Positions 6,553-14,276 are shown, counted from the stretch's first letter. The stretch is DNA of 33,686 nucleotides from an uncultured Rhodospirillales bacterium (GCA_903843125.1 CAIMOR010000287.1:1-33686); one strand, 5' to 3'. Made by a program: numbers and translations. Notes: generated from the letters alone by a model not told the origin.

Positions 6553-7861
6553 GGGCGGCGCTGCCGCCGGGCAGCCGCTGCGCCAGCAGGCGGCAGGCAT
6601 TGCCCCCGGCGGCCTGGCGCAACTGCGTCTCGGTCATGCCGCCCTGCGCCATCGCCCAGGTCAGCGCCGGCAGCCCGGCCACGTCGATCGGCGTTTCCAC
6701 GGCGCCGTCGAAGTCCGAGCCCAGCGCCAGGTGGGCGTGCGGGTCCAGCCCGGGATGCGTCGCCTTGAACGCCGGCTGCTGCAGGGCTCGGGCCACCTGG
6801 CGCATCACCCGCAGGATGTCCTGCACCCCATTCGGCCCCACCGCCTCCGGCCAGTAGCCGGCGCCGATCAACCCGCCCTTGGCCGCCACCAAGCGGATTT
6901 CGTCGTCGCTGAGGTTGCGCGGCCTGTAGCAGACGCCCTCGCAGCCCTCCTGCACGCCGGTATGCGAGACGATGATCGGCTGCGCCAGCAACGCCACCGC
7001 GTCCCGCAGCGTGGCCGAGGAGGCATGGGCGAGGTCGACGACCATGCCGAGTCGCTCGGCCTCCAGCAGTGCCCAGCGGCCCTGCGATGTCAGGCCGCGG
7101 CCCGAACAACCCTCGCTGGCGCCGCCGAGCGCGTTGTCGAACCGATGCGTCGGGGCGAAGACGCGGACGCCCAGGTCGAACAGCTCCTGCACCTGGGCGC
7201 GGGTCGTCGCCTCGTCGGCATCGCCCTGGCCGACCCAGTGGGCGCCTTCCACGCCGAGCACGCCGCCGACGACATTCTCGCCCGCGGCACGCCGGGCCAG
7301 CAGCCGGGCCAGGTCCGCCGCCGAGCGCACCACCATAAGCTCCGGCCCCTGGTAGCCCGGCGCGCGTGAACGCCGCTCGGCGTCCAGCAGCTTGCCGGCC
7401 TGGTCGTAGGCCCGGGCGCGCAGGTTGAACCAGGCGCGCGGCGGGCGGGTTTCCAGCACCGTCAGCAGCGCCGCCAGGTTGCGGCTGGTGGCGTAGATGC
7501 AATGGTCCACCGCGGGGTCGGCATTCGGGGTTTCGCGCGGCGTGTCGGTCACCAGGGTGAACACCTGCAGGCCAAGGCCACCCTGCTGCATCCGCGGCAG
7601 GTCGATATGCCCATGGTCGCCCGCTTCCAGCAGGTCGCGGTCCCACAGCAGCGTATCGGCGTGCAGGTCGGCCACGAACAGGCTGCGATGCAGCGCAAGG
7701 TGCGTTGGCGGCACCGCCGCCAGCAGCGCGGGCTGCTGCCCGGTGGTGCTGTTCTGCCCTGGCTCGATCACGTAGTCCGCCACCAGGGTGCAGCCGCCCA
7801 GCGCCACGGCCAACAGCGCCGCCGCCAGCAGGCGCAACAGACTTATCCAGCGCTGGGGCAT
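6530..7861 (-). CDS. Membrane dipeptidase (peptidase family M19), lipoprotein
   Basis: A 443-residue M19 (renal-dipeptidase-like) metallopeptidase that splits dipeptides or related amides with two zinc ions. Metal ligands are visible as H67-A-D69 in VADLHADTLLW, with later family motifs VDLAHAS, IIVSHTG and LGSDFDG. The chosen start (7861) gives a lipoprotein signal: a basic head, a Leu/Ala-rich helix and a lipobox VALGGC with the lipidated Cys at 24, so the enzyme should be anchored in the periplasm. The open frame continues upstream to 8008 but without a signal. It is divergent (103 nt) from the dipeptide-type permease pair, which suggests shared peptide or D-Ala-dipeptide use. The last codons and stop lie in a 26-bp tandem duplication. 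Confidence 0.93.
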   Translation of the reverse strand: MPQRWISLLRLLAAALLAVALGGCTLVADYVIEPGQNSTTGQQPALLAAVPPTHLALHRSLFVADLHADTLLWDRDLLEAGDHGHIDLPRMQQGGLGLQVFTLVTDTPRETPNADPAVDHCIYATSRNLAALLTVLETRPPRAWFNLRARAYDQAGKLLDAERRSRAPGYQGPELMVVRSAADLARLLARRAAGENVVGGVLGVEGAHWVGQGDADEATTRAQVQELFDLGVRVFAPTHRFDNALGGASEGCSGRGLTSQGRWALLEAERLGMVVDLAHASSATLRDAVALLAQPIIVSHTGVQEGCEGVCYRPRNLSDDEIRLVAAKGGLIGAGYWPEAVGPNGVQDILRVMRQVARALQQPAFKATHPGLDPHAHLALGSDFDGAVETPIDVAGLPALTWAMAQGGMTETQLRQAAGGNACRLLAQRLPGGSAALAGTACK

Positions 7862-7875
7862 GCGCGATTTCCTCG

Positions 7876-7893
7876 GGTTCCGATGCCGGAACC
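7876..7893. promoter_or_regulatory. Palindrome in divergent promoter region (possible operator)
   Basis: GGTTCCG (7876-7882) and CGGAACC (7887-7893) form a perfect 7-bp dyad with a 4-nt centre. It lies in the 103-nt region between the divergent M19 dipeptidase and DppB-type permease starts, 15 nt before the dipeptidase ATG. It could be a regulator site or a leader hairpin of the dipeptidase mRNA. Confidence 0.4.
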
Positions 7894-7964
7894 TTGCATG
7901 CTCCTGCCGCAAAGGAAACCGGAGCGGCCTTGCCATCGGCGGCCGCCGCCCGCAGGTTCGGCCC

Positions 7965-8882
7965 ATGCCGCGCCTGATCGCCCTTCGCCTGCTGCAGATG
8001 CTGGTCACGCTGGTGCTGCTTTCCGCGGTGATCTGGCTGCTGATCGGGCTGATGCCGGGCGACCCCGCCGACCTGGCGATTGCCGCCGACCCACGCCTGG
8101 GGCCGGAAGATGCCGCCCGGCTGCGCGCGCTGCATGGACTGGACCGCCCGTTGAGCGAACGCTACCTGGCCTGGGCCGGCGCCATGCTGCGTGGGGAGTT
8201 TGGCTATTCGCGGCTGTTCTCCCAACCCGTCACGGCGCTGCTGTGGCCGGCGCTGGGGTCCTCGCTGGCGCTGCTTGGCCTGGCGCTGGGGCTTTCGGCC
8301 GGTATCGGCATCGCGCTGGGCGTACTGGCGGCGGCGCGGCCGCGGCTGGCGCCGGCGGTGGAGGCGCTGGCGGTGCTGGCGCAATCCACGCCGAGCTTCT
8401 GGCTGGGGATGCTGCTGATCATCCTGTTCGCGGTGATGCTGGGCTGGTTGCCGGCCGGCGGCGCCGAGGGCGCGGCGAGCCTGGTGCTGCCGGTGGCAAC
8501 GCTGACCGTGGTGAACCTGGCCGCCTATGCCCGCCACGCCGCCAGCGCCATGACCGAGGTGCTGGCGCTGCCCTACGTGACCACGGCGCGGGCCAAGGGG
8601 CTTTCGGCGGCCACCGTGCTGTGGCGCCACGCCTTCCCCAACGCCGCGCTGCCGCTGCTGACCGTGGCGGCGCTGGATGCCGGCAGCCTGGTGTCTGGCG
8701 CGCTGGTGACCGAGACGATCTTCGCCCGCCCCGGCATGGGCAAGCTGATCTACGACGCCATCATGGGCAACGACTACAACCTGGCCCTGCTGGCGCTGCT
8801 GCTGGCCGCCGCCGTGACCATGCTGGCGACCTTGGCCGCCGACCTGGCGCAGCGCTGGCTGGACCCGAGGCTGGCGGCGTGA
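7965..8882 (+). CDS. ABC transporter permease, dipeptide/oligopeptide type (DppB-like)
   Basis: A 305-residue inner-membrane permease of the BPD-type (DppB/OppB) family. An N-terminal membrane helix (ALRLLQMLVTLVLLSAVIWL) is followed by the conserved LMPGDPADLA, a periplasmic stretch, and five further helices. The EAA-type cytoplasmic loop is in ALPYVTTARAKGLSAATVLWRH, and the family motif ETIFARPGMGKL is near the C-terminus. ATG 7965 matches the usual start; the open frame continues upstream without family similarity. The next permease begins in a GTGA overlap at 8879. Together they would form the channel of a peptide or nickel importer, but the binding protein and the two ATPases are not nearby. 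Confidence 0.92.
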   Translation: MPRLIALRLLQMLVTLVLLSAVIWLLIGLMPGDPADLAIAADPRLGPEDAARLRALHGLDRPLSERYLAWAGAMLRGEFGYSRLFSQPVTALLWPALGSSLALLGLALGLSAGIGIALGVLAAARPRLAPAVEALAVLAQSTPSFWLGMLLIILFAVMLGWLPAGGAEGAASLVLPVATLTVVNLAAYARHAASAMTEVLALPYVTTARAKGLSAATVLWRHAFPNAALPLLTVAALDAGSLVSGALVTETIFARPGMGKLIYDAIMGNDYNLALLALLLAAAVTMLATLAADLAQRWLDPRLAA

Positions 8883-9697
8883 GGCTGCGCCTGGGCCTGC
8901 TGCTGCTCGGCGGCATGGCGCTGGCCGCGCTGCTGGCGCCGGCGGTGGCCGCGCTGCTGGGGCATGACGCCGACCTGCCGGACCTGTTCAACCGCTTCGC
9001 CGCGCCCAGCCTGGACCACCCGCTGGGCACCGACGACCTGGGGAGGGACATGCTGCTGCGGCTGCTCTACGGCGCCCGCGTTTCGCTGGTGGTGGGGCTG
9101 GCGGTGGCGTTGGCGGCCACCGGGCTGGGCACCGCGCTTGGCCTGCTGGCGGCCTGGCGCGGCGGCTGGGTGGATGCTTTGCTGATGCGGCTGGCGGATG
9201 GGCTGCTGGCCCTGCCCGCGCTGCCGCTGCTGGTGGTGCTGGCGGCGGTGGACCCGGCCAAGCTCGGCCTGCCGCGGGGCGAGGCCAGCACCGACATCCT
9301 GCGCATCACCGTGATCCTGACGCTGTTCGGCTGGGTCGGCGTGGCGCGGCTGGCTCGCGCGGCGGCGCTGAGCGAGATGGCGAAGGACTACGTGGCCGCG
9401 GCCCGGGTCTGCGGCGCCAGCGAAGCCCGGCTGATGTGGCGCCACATCCTGCCCAACATCAGCGGGCCGATCGTGGTGGCGGCGACGCTGGCGGTGGCCG
9501 GGGCGATCCTTGCCGAAAGCACGCTGAGCTTCCTCGGCCTGGGCATCGCTCCGCCGGCGTCCAGCTGGGGCAACATGCTGTCCAACGCCCAGGAGCTGGT
9601 GTTTTCCGCGCCGCTCACGGCCGTGTGGCCGGGGTTGGCGATATTGCTGACCGTGGCCGGCTGCTCACTGCTGGCCGATGGGGTGCGCCGGCGCTGA
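8879..9697 (+). CDS. ABC transporter permease, dipeptide/oligopeptide type (DppC-like)
   Basis: A 272-residue partner permease. It starts with GTG inside the stop of dppB (GTGA), a clear sign of translational coupling. After the first helix comes the DppC motif SLDHPLGTDDLGRDML, then membrane helices and the EAA loop with AKDYVAAARVCGASEARLMWRHILPN. The C-terminus has the typical STLSFLGLGIAPPASSWGNML. The protein is a little shorter at the N-terminus than most DppC proteins (about 290-300 aa). Its 3' end overlaps the 3' end of the convergent Zur-type gene by 33 nt. Substrate (peptides, nickel, glutathione or opines) is undetermined. Confidence 0.92.
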   Translation: MRLRLGLLLLGGMALAALLAPAVAALLGHDADLPDLFNRFAAPSLDHPLGTDDLGRDMLLRLLYGARVSLVVGLAVALAATGLGTALGLLAAWRGGWVDALLMRLADGLLALPALPLLVVLAAVDPAKLGLPRGEASTDILRITVILTLFGWVGVARLARAAALSEMAKDYVAAARVCGASEARLMWRHILPNISGPIVVAATLAVAGAILAESTLSFLGLGIAPPASSWGNMLSNAQELVFSAPLTAVWPGLAILLTVAGCSLLADGVRRR

Positions 9698-10156
9698 ACA
9701 GCGACCGCAGACGCCTTCCATCTCCACCGTCGCCCGCGCCAGCGCGAAGCCAGCCCGTGCCGCGGCCTTTTCCAGCGCGTGGGAGACCGCGTGGTCGCTG
9801 ATCTCCACCGTGGCGCCGCAACGCTGGCAGATCAGGAATTGGTGCGGGTGGTCGTGCTCGGCCGGGCAGGCGCAGTCGGCCGGGTGGTCCAGCGCGTCGG
9901 CGCAGCCCACGAAGGCGTTCAGCCGCTCCACCTTGTGGATCAACCCCTGGTCCAGCAGGAAATCCAGCGCCCGGTACACCGTGGGCGGCGCGGCGCCGGC
10001 GCGCTCGGCCTTCAGCTTGTCCAGCAGGGCGTAGGCGCCCAGGGGCTGGTCGCTGGCCAGCACCAGCGCCAGCACCTGGCGGCGCAGCGCCGTCAGCTGC
10101 GCCCCCCGGCGGGCACACAGCGCCTCGGCGCGATCCAGCAATTCCAGCGTGGCCAT
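9665..10156 (-). CDS. zur: Fur-family transcriptional regulator, Zur-like
   Basis: A 163-residue Fur-family repressor: an N-terminal winged helix with the DNA-contact segment PPTVYRALDFL and a C-terminal dimerisation/metal domain. The structural zinc site is intact as two CxxC pairs, FLICQRC and GVCGRC. A His-rich sensor segment (AEHDHPHQF) precedes the first. Divergence from a COG0523 operon favours Zur (zinc) over Fur (iron). I prefer the ATG at 10156, which has AAGGA 7 nt upstream; an in-frame ATG at 10177 would add 7 residues but leave only 18 nt to the divergent hisI start. Its gene ends inside dppC by a 33-nt convergent overlap. It probably represses the neighbouring operon when zinc is ample; that is inference. 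Confidence 0.88.
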   Translation of the reverse strand: MATLELLDRAEALCARRGAQLTALRRQVLALVLASDQPLGAYALLDKLKAERAGAAPPTVYRALDFLLDQGLIHKVERLNAFVGCADALDHPADCACPAEHDHPHQFLICQRCGATVEISDHAVSHALEKAAARAGFALARATVEMEGVCGRCSAPAHPIGQQ

Positions 10157-10182
10157 GCTCTCGTCCTTTGGCGCCATACCAC

Positions 10183-10192
10183 CCTATATAGG
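10183..10192. promoter_or_regulatory. CCTATATAGG palindrome between zur and hisI
   Basis: A perfect 10-bp AT-centred palindrome lies in the 39-nt region between the divergent zur and hisI start codons. Its TATATA could serve as a -10 element in both directions. It ends 3 nt before the hisI ATG, so a hisI transcript started from it would be nearly leaderless. No clear -35 box and no familiar Zur box were found. Confidence 0.4.
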
Positions 10193-10195
10193 CGC

Positions 10196-10627
10196 ATGAC
10201 CGCGTTCCAGAGCTTGCTACCTCCCCTTGCCGACCCCGCCGCCCGCAGCGCCTTCGCCGACGCCGTGCGCTTCGACGCCCGCGGCCTGGTGCCGGTAGTG
10301 GCCCAGCAGCACGACAGCGGCGAGGTGCTGATGCTGGCGTACATGAACCGCGAGGCGCTGCTGGAGACGCTGGAGACCGGCCGGGTCTGCTACTTCAGCC
10401 GCAGCCGCGGCGGGCTGTGGCGCAAGGGGGAGACCAGCGGCCAGCAGCAGCACCTGGTTGACCTGCGGCTGGACTGCGACGGCGACACGCTGCTGGCGCT
10501 GGTGGACCAGCACGGCGTCGCCTGCCACACCGGACGGCGCAACTGCTTCTTCGTGGCGCTGCGCGACGGCAAGCTGACCGAGATCGCCGCGCCGCTGGTC
10601 TCGCCGGAGGAGCTGTACCGCAAATGA
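10196..10627 (+). CDS. hisI: Phosphoribosyl-AMP cyclohydrolase
   Basis: A 143-residue HisI, which opens the adenine ring of phosphoribosyl-AMP in histidine biosynthesis. The Mg2+ site D93-C94-D95-G-D97 and the zinc cysteines C94, C110 (ACHTG) and C117 (NCFF) are all present, so this is the zinc-containing form. The substrate-binding segment [16 protein letters not shown] (67-82) is intact. It lacks a fused HisE domain, as usual in Alphaproteobacteria. The gene is not in a his operon: it is divergent from zur and overlaps the COG0523 GTPase gene by ATGA. That context suggests a role tied to zinc supply, perhaps as a client of the GTPase or as a second, regulated copy. Confidence 0.93.
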   Translation: MTAFQSLLPPLADPAARSAFADAVRFDARGLVPVVAQQHDSGEVLMLAYMNREALLETLETGRVCYFSRSRGGLWRKGETSGQQQHLVDLRLDCDGDTLLALVDQHGVACHTGRRNCFFVALRDGKLTEIAAPLVSPEELYRK

Positions 10628-11697
10628 AGGCCCCGGTTCCCGTCACGGTGCTGACCGGCTTCCTCGGCGCCGGCAAGACCACGCTGCTGAACAAGCTGCT
10701 GAAGCGGCCTGAGCTGGCCGAGACCGCCGTGCTGGTCAACGAGTTCGGCGAGGTGGGCCTGGACCACCTGCTGGTGGAGAAGCTGGACGACGACACCGTG
10801 CTGCTGAACAGCGGGTGCCTGTGCTGCACGGTGCGCGGCGACCTGGTGCGGGCGCTGCGCGACCTCGCGGTGAAGATCGAGCACGGCAAGGTCATTCGCC
10901 GCGTGGTGGTGGAAACCACCGGCCTGGCCGACCCGGCGCCGATATTGCAGACGCTGATGAGCGACCCGCTGGTGCTGTACCACTACCGGCTTGATGGCGT
11001 GGTGACGCTGGTGGATGCGGTGAATGCGCCCGCCACGCTGGACGCCCAGCCGGAGGCGGTGAAGCAGGTGGCGGTGGCCGACCGGGTCGTGGTGACCAAG
11101 TCTGACCTGGCCATGCCCGAGCAGATCTTGCCGCTGTGGCAGCGGCTGCGGGCGCTGAACCCCGGCGCGCCGATGCTGAACATCCTGCATGGCGAGATCG
11201 AGCCGGACCAGCTGCTGAACTGCGGCCTGTACGACAGCACGCAGAAGCACCCGCAGGTGCAGAAGTGGCTGGACCACGAGGCCTTCCACGCTGCTTCGGG
11301 CGCGCATTCGCACGACCACGACCACCATCACCACGACCCCAACCGGCACGACGCGCGCATCCACAGCTTCTGCCTGACCTTCGACGAGCCGCTGCCGTGG
11401 GACGGCCTGGCCACCTGGCTGGAGGTGCTGGCCATGACCAAGGGCGAGAACCTGCTGCGGATGAAGGCGATCCTGAACCTGCAGGGCGAATCGCAGCCCA
11501 TCGCCATCCACGCCGTGCAGCACCTGTTCCACCCGCCGGTGAAGCTGGCGGCCTGGCCGGAAGGCGATACGCGGCAGTCCCGCCTGGTCTTCATCCTGCG
11601 CGACCTGGACCGCGCCACGGTGGAGAACGGGCTGCGCGCCTTCGTCCAGGCCGCCGCCGAGGAAGCCCGGATCAGCGCGGGTGCCGCCCGGGTTTGA
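10624..11697 (+). CDS. COG0523-family GTPase, putative zinc chaperone (CobW/ZagA/YjiA type)
   Basis: A 357-residue G3E P-loop GTPase. The Walker A loop is GFLGAGKTT (12-20), the family metal site CxCC is C65-L-C67-C68, the switch/Walker B region is [10 protein letters not shown] (97-106), and the guanine-specificity motif is TKSD (158-161). A His-rich loop at about 227-242 ([10 protein letters not shown]) would bind several metal ions, and a CobW C-terminal domain follows. COG0523 proteins linked to Zur deliver zinc to client enzymes under shortage. Here the start overlaps hisI by 4 nt and zur is divergent, so a zinc role is likelier than a cobalt (CobW) or nitrile hydratase role. Cytosolic. 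No cobalamin genes are near. Confidence 0.93.
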   Translation: MKAPVPVTVLTGFLGAGKTTLLNKLLKRPELAETAVLVNEFGEVGLDHLLVEKLDDDTVLLNSGCLCCTVRGDLVRALRDLAVKIEHGKVIRRVVVETTGLADPAPILQTLMSDPLVLYHYRLDGVVTLVDAVNAPATLDAQPEAVKQVAVADRVVVTKSDLAMPEQILPLWQRLRALNPGAPMLNILHGEIEPDQLLNCGLYDSTQKHPQVQKWLDHEAFHAASGAHSHDHDHHHHDPNRHDARIHSFCLTFDEPLPWDGLATWLEVLAMTKGENLLRMKAILNLQGESQPIAIHAVQHLFHPPVKLAAWPEGDTRQSRLVFILRDLDRATVENGLRAFVQAAAEEARISAGAARV

Positions 11698-11750
11698 CAC
11701 GTGGCTGGTCCGCCAGCGATGTTCCGGCCGCGAAGCAGGAGCCGCCGACC

Positions 11751-12401
11751 ATGCCGCTGACCATGCCGGAAGAGCTGATGCTGCTGATGCTGGACGACGC
11801 CACCGGCCGGCTGATGGAACGGGCCATGCCCGCCGGCGACTTCGCGCTCGCCGGCGCAGCGCTTTCGGAGCTTGCATTGGCAGGGCGGATCGACAGCGAC
11901 CCGCAGCGGCTCTACGTCACCGACCCGACGCCGACCGGCGACCCGCTGCTGGACGGCGTGCTGGCGCGGCTCGGCAGCCTGTTGCAGCCGCAGGACACGC
12001 GCGGCTGGATCGAGACCCTGGCGATGGATGCGGCCGAAATGCGCGACGCGCTGTTCGCCCGGCTGGTGGCCGCGGGCGTGCTGCGGCAGCAGGACAGCCG
12101 CTTCCTGTGGTTCTTCTCCGAACGGCGCTACCCGCAGGCCAGTGGCCGCGAGGAGCGCGAGGTCAAGGCCCGGCTGCTCGGCGTGCTGTTCAACGACGAC
12201 ATTCCCGATACGCGGGACGTACTGCTGATCGGGCTGGCGCGGGCGGCGAACCTGTTCGCGGTGATCCTCTCGGAGGAGGAGTTGCAGCGCGCCCAGCCCC
12301 GGATCGACCAGGTGGCCGATTTCGAGGAGATCAACCGCGCCCTGGCCGCGGCCGTGCGCGACATTCTCGGCCAGGTGGCACGCTACGCGTTCCTGGCATG
12401 A
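11751..12401 (+). CDS. GPP34 (GOLPH3/Vps74-like) domain protein
   Basis: A 216-residue, mostly helical protein matching the GPP34 family, whose eukaryotic members (GOLPH3, Vps74) bind phosphatidylinositol-4-phosphate and retain Golgi glycosyltransferases. The N-terminal signature MPEELMLLMLDDATGRLM is clear. Later segments carry DRFLWFF-like and ARLLGVLFNDDIPDTRDVLLIGL features of the family, and a hydrophobic hairpin is possible in ARAANLFAVIL. Bacterial members have no settled role. I chose ATG 11751 with AGGAG about 10 nt upstream; ATG 11763 is an alternative. It starts 53 nt after the COG0523 gene and overlaps the nitrilase-like gene by ATGA, with lpxB next, so a function at the membrane or in glycolipid assembly is an attractive guess. 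Confidence 0.85.
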   Translation: MPLTMPEELMLLMLDDATGRLMERAMPAGDFALAGAALSELALAGRIDSDPQRLYVTDPTPTGDPLLDGVLARLGSLLQPQDTRGWIETLAMDAAEMRDALFARLVAAGVLRQQDSRFLWFFSERRYPQASGREEREVKARLLGVLFNDDIPDTRDVLLIGLARAANLFAVILSEEELQRAQPRIDQVADFEEINRALAAAVRDILGQVARYAFLA

Positions 12402-13084
12402 AGCCGCTGCGCCTGGGCCTGCTGGCCGAATGCCCGGCCAACCCGGCGGCCCTGGACGCCCGGCTGACCGAAGCGGCGGGACAGGCCGACCTGCTGGTAC
12501 TGCCGGAAGGCCTCGGCGTGACCGAGCCCAGCCTGCGTGATTCCGCCCTTCGCCATGGCGTCTGGCTGGTCGGCGGCAGCCTGGTGCGCCTGGCCGGGCG
12601 CGCCGCTCCGCTGCTGACCCCGGCCGGCCGCTGCGCCTGGCAGGACCAGCACCAGCCCATCGACGCCCGCTGGGGCGCCGACCCCGCGGTGTTCGAGACG
12701 CCGTGGGGGCGGCTCGGCATCTCGCTGGGGGCCGACCTTGAATTCCCCAAGCACGCGCGGGCACAGGTGGAAGCCGGCGCCTGGCTGATCCTCTCCCCGG
12801 CCGGCGCCGCAGCCGACCACGCCGGGGAAAGGCTGCGGCTTTCGGCCCGCACGAGGGCGATGGAGAATCGCTGCTTCATCGCGCTGGCCCCGGCCGCGGG
12901 GGAAGCGCTGGTGCTCGGCCCGCTGGAAGCCGGCTTCCCGGCCGATGGCATCCTGGCGCGCGGCGTCGCCGGCTGGGTCTTCGCCACGCTCGACCCGGCG
13001 CGGCTGCTGCCCGCCGCTGCGCTCGGCCCCCGGCAATGGCCACGGGCGCCGGTCCCGATGCCCCAACCCGCCGAGTTCCGATGA
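12398..13084 (+). CDS. Nitrilase/carbon-nitrogen hydrolase-fold protein, probably catalytically inactive
   Basis: A 228-residue protein with the backbone of the nitrilase superfamily: the first strand MKPLRLGLLAE, the Glu motif VLPEGLGV, the segment FETPWGRLGISLGADLEFPKHAR, and RTRAMENRCFIALAP. The family's catalytic triad is Glu-Lys-Cys. The Glu is present, but at the Cys position (normally ICYDLEFP) the sequence reads LGADLEFP, so Cys is Gly. At the Lys position (YRKxHL) it reads WQDQHQP, so Lys is gone too. It is also shorter than most family members (260-280 aa). It overlaps GPP34 and lpxB by ATGA on each side. It may be a scaffold or a binding protein rather than an amidase. Confidence 0.8.
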   Translation: MKPLRLGLLAECPANPAALDARLTEAAGQADLLVLPEGLGVTEPSLRDSALRHGVWLVGGSLVRLAGRAAPLLTPAGRCAWQDQHQPIDARWGADPAVFETPWGRLGISLGADLEFPKHARAQVEAGAWLILSPAGAAADHAGERLRLSARTRAMENRCFIALAPAAGEALVLGPLEAGFPADGILARGVAGWVFATLDPARLLPAAALGPRQWPRAPVPMPQPAEFR

Positions 13085-14226
13085 CCCTGATCTACCTGCT
13101 GGCCGGCGAGGCCTCCGGCGACCTGCTCGGCGGCCGGCTGATGGCGGCGCTGCGGCGGCGCCGGCCCGACCTGGCCTTCGCCGGCGTCGGCGGCGAGCGC
13201 ATGGCGGCGCAGGGCCTGCACAGCCTGTTCCCGATGCATGAGCTGGCGCTGTTCGGCTTTCTCGAAGTGCTGCCCAAGCTGCGCGGGCTGCGCCGCCGCA
13301 TGGCGGAGGCCGAGGCCGACATCTTGGCCCGCCGGCCGGCATTGCTGGTCACCATCGACGCGCCCGGCTTCACGCTGCGGCTGGCAGCGCGGGTACGGCC
13401 GCAGGGGATCAAGGTGCTGCACTACGTCGCGCCGCAGCTGTGGGCCTGGCGCCCGGGGCGGGTGGCGAAGCTGAAGCAGCGCGTCGACGAGGTGCTGGCG
13501 CTGCTGCCCTTCGAGCCGGCCTTCTTCGAGCGGCATGGCCTGGCCGTGAGGTTCGTCGGCCACCCGGTGCTGGAGGGCGGCGCCGATACCGGCGACGCCG
13601 CCCGCTTCCGCGCGGCGCACGGGCTGCGCCCGGAGGAGCCGGTGGTGCTGGTGATGCCCGGCAGCCGGCGGGGTGAGATTTCCCGCCTGCTGGGCGCCTT
13701 CGGCGAGGCGTTGCGCCTGGTGGCGGCCGAGGTGCCCGGCATTCGACCGGTGGTGCCCCTGGCCGGTGCCGTGGCGGAGACGGTGCGCGCGGGCACGCGG
13801 GACTGGCCGGTGCAGCCCATCCTGGTCAGCGACGCCGGCGACAAGCACGACGCCTACGCCGCCGCCGCTGCGGGGTTGATCAAGTCCGGCACGTCATCGC
13901 TGGAGGTGGCACTGGCCGGCGTGCCGCATGTGGTCGGCTACAGGCTGAACCCGGTCACGGCCTTCCTGGTGCGGCGGCTGATCCAGGTCCGCCACGTCTC
14001 CATCGTCAACCTGCTGGCCGAGCGTACCATTGCGCCGGAACTGCTGCTGGAACACTGCAACCCCCGCGAACTGGCCGACGCGCTGCTGCCGCTGCTGCGC
14101 GACACCGCGGTGGCCGAGGCGCAGCGCGCCGGCTTCCGCGAGGTGATGGGCACGCTGCGCCCAGCCGAGGGTCTGCCGAGCGAAGCCGCTGCCGCCGCCG
14201 TGCTGGAGATGCTGGAGCGCGGCTAG
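13081..14226 (+). CDS. lpxB: Lipid-A-disaccharide synthase
   Basis: A 381-residue GT19 enzyme that joins lipid X and UDP-2,3-diacylglucosamine to the beta-1,6 disaccharide of lipid A at the inner membrane. Signatures are the N-terminal LLAGEASGDLLGGRLM, VTIDAPGFTLRLA, HYVAPQLWAWRPGRV, VMPGSRRGEI and the acceptor/UDP segment LIKSGTSSLEVALAGVPHVV. The ATG at 13081 overlaps the stop of the nitrilase-like gene, and length is normal for LpxB (380-390 aa). In most Alphaproteobacteria lpxB follows lpxD-fabZ-lpxA-lpxI; here it ends a hisI-COG0523-GPP34 run instead. A strong hairpin terminator follows within 30 nt. Confidence 0.95.
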   Translation: MTLIYLLAGEASGDLLGGRLMAALRRRRPDLAFAGVGGERMAAQGLHSLFPMHELALFGFLEVLPKLRGLRRRMAEAEADILARRPALLVTIDAPGFTLRLAARVRPQGIKVLHYVAPQLWAWRPGRVAKLKQRVDEVLALLPFEPAFFERHGLAVRFVGHPVLEGGADTGDAARFRAAHGLRPEEPVVLVMPGSRRGEISRLLGAFGEALRLVAAEVPGIRPVVPLAGAVAETVRAGTRDWPVQPILVSDAGDKHDAYAAAAAGLIKSGTSSLEVALAGVPHVVGYRLNPVTAFLVRRLIQVRHVSIVNLLAERTIAPELLLEHCNPRELADALLPLLRDTAVAEAQRAGFREVMGTLRPAEGLPSEAAAAAVLEMLERG

Positions 14227-14232
14227 CGCGCC

Positions 14233-14254
14233 ATGCGCCCTGTCGGGCGCATTT
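14233..14254 (+). terminator. Rho-independent terminator after lpxB
   Basis: ATGCGCCC (14233-14240) pairs perfectly with GGGCGCAT (14245-14252) around the loop TGTC, followed by TT(C). It lies 7 nt after the lpxB stop and closes the hisI-lpxB run. Confidence 0.7.
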
Positions 14255-14276
14255 CGTGCCCTATAACTGATTGAAA

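Noticed and set aside
11281-11350. His-rich coding stretch considered as a fused separate metal-binding peptide
   Set aside because: It is in frame within the COG0523 GTPase, at the usual variable position of the family's metal loop.
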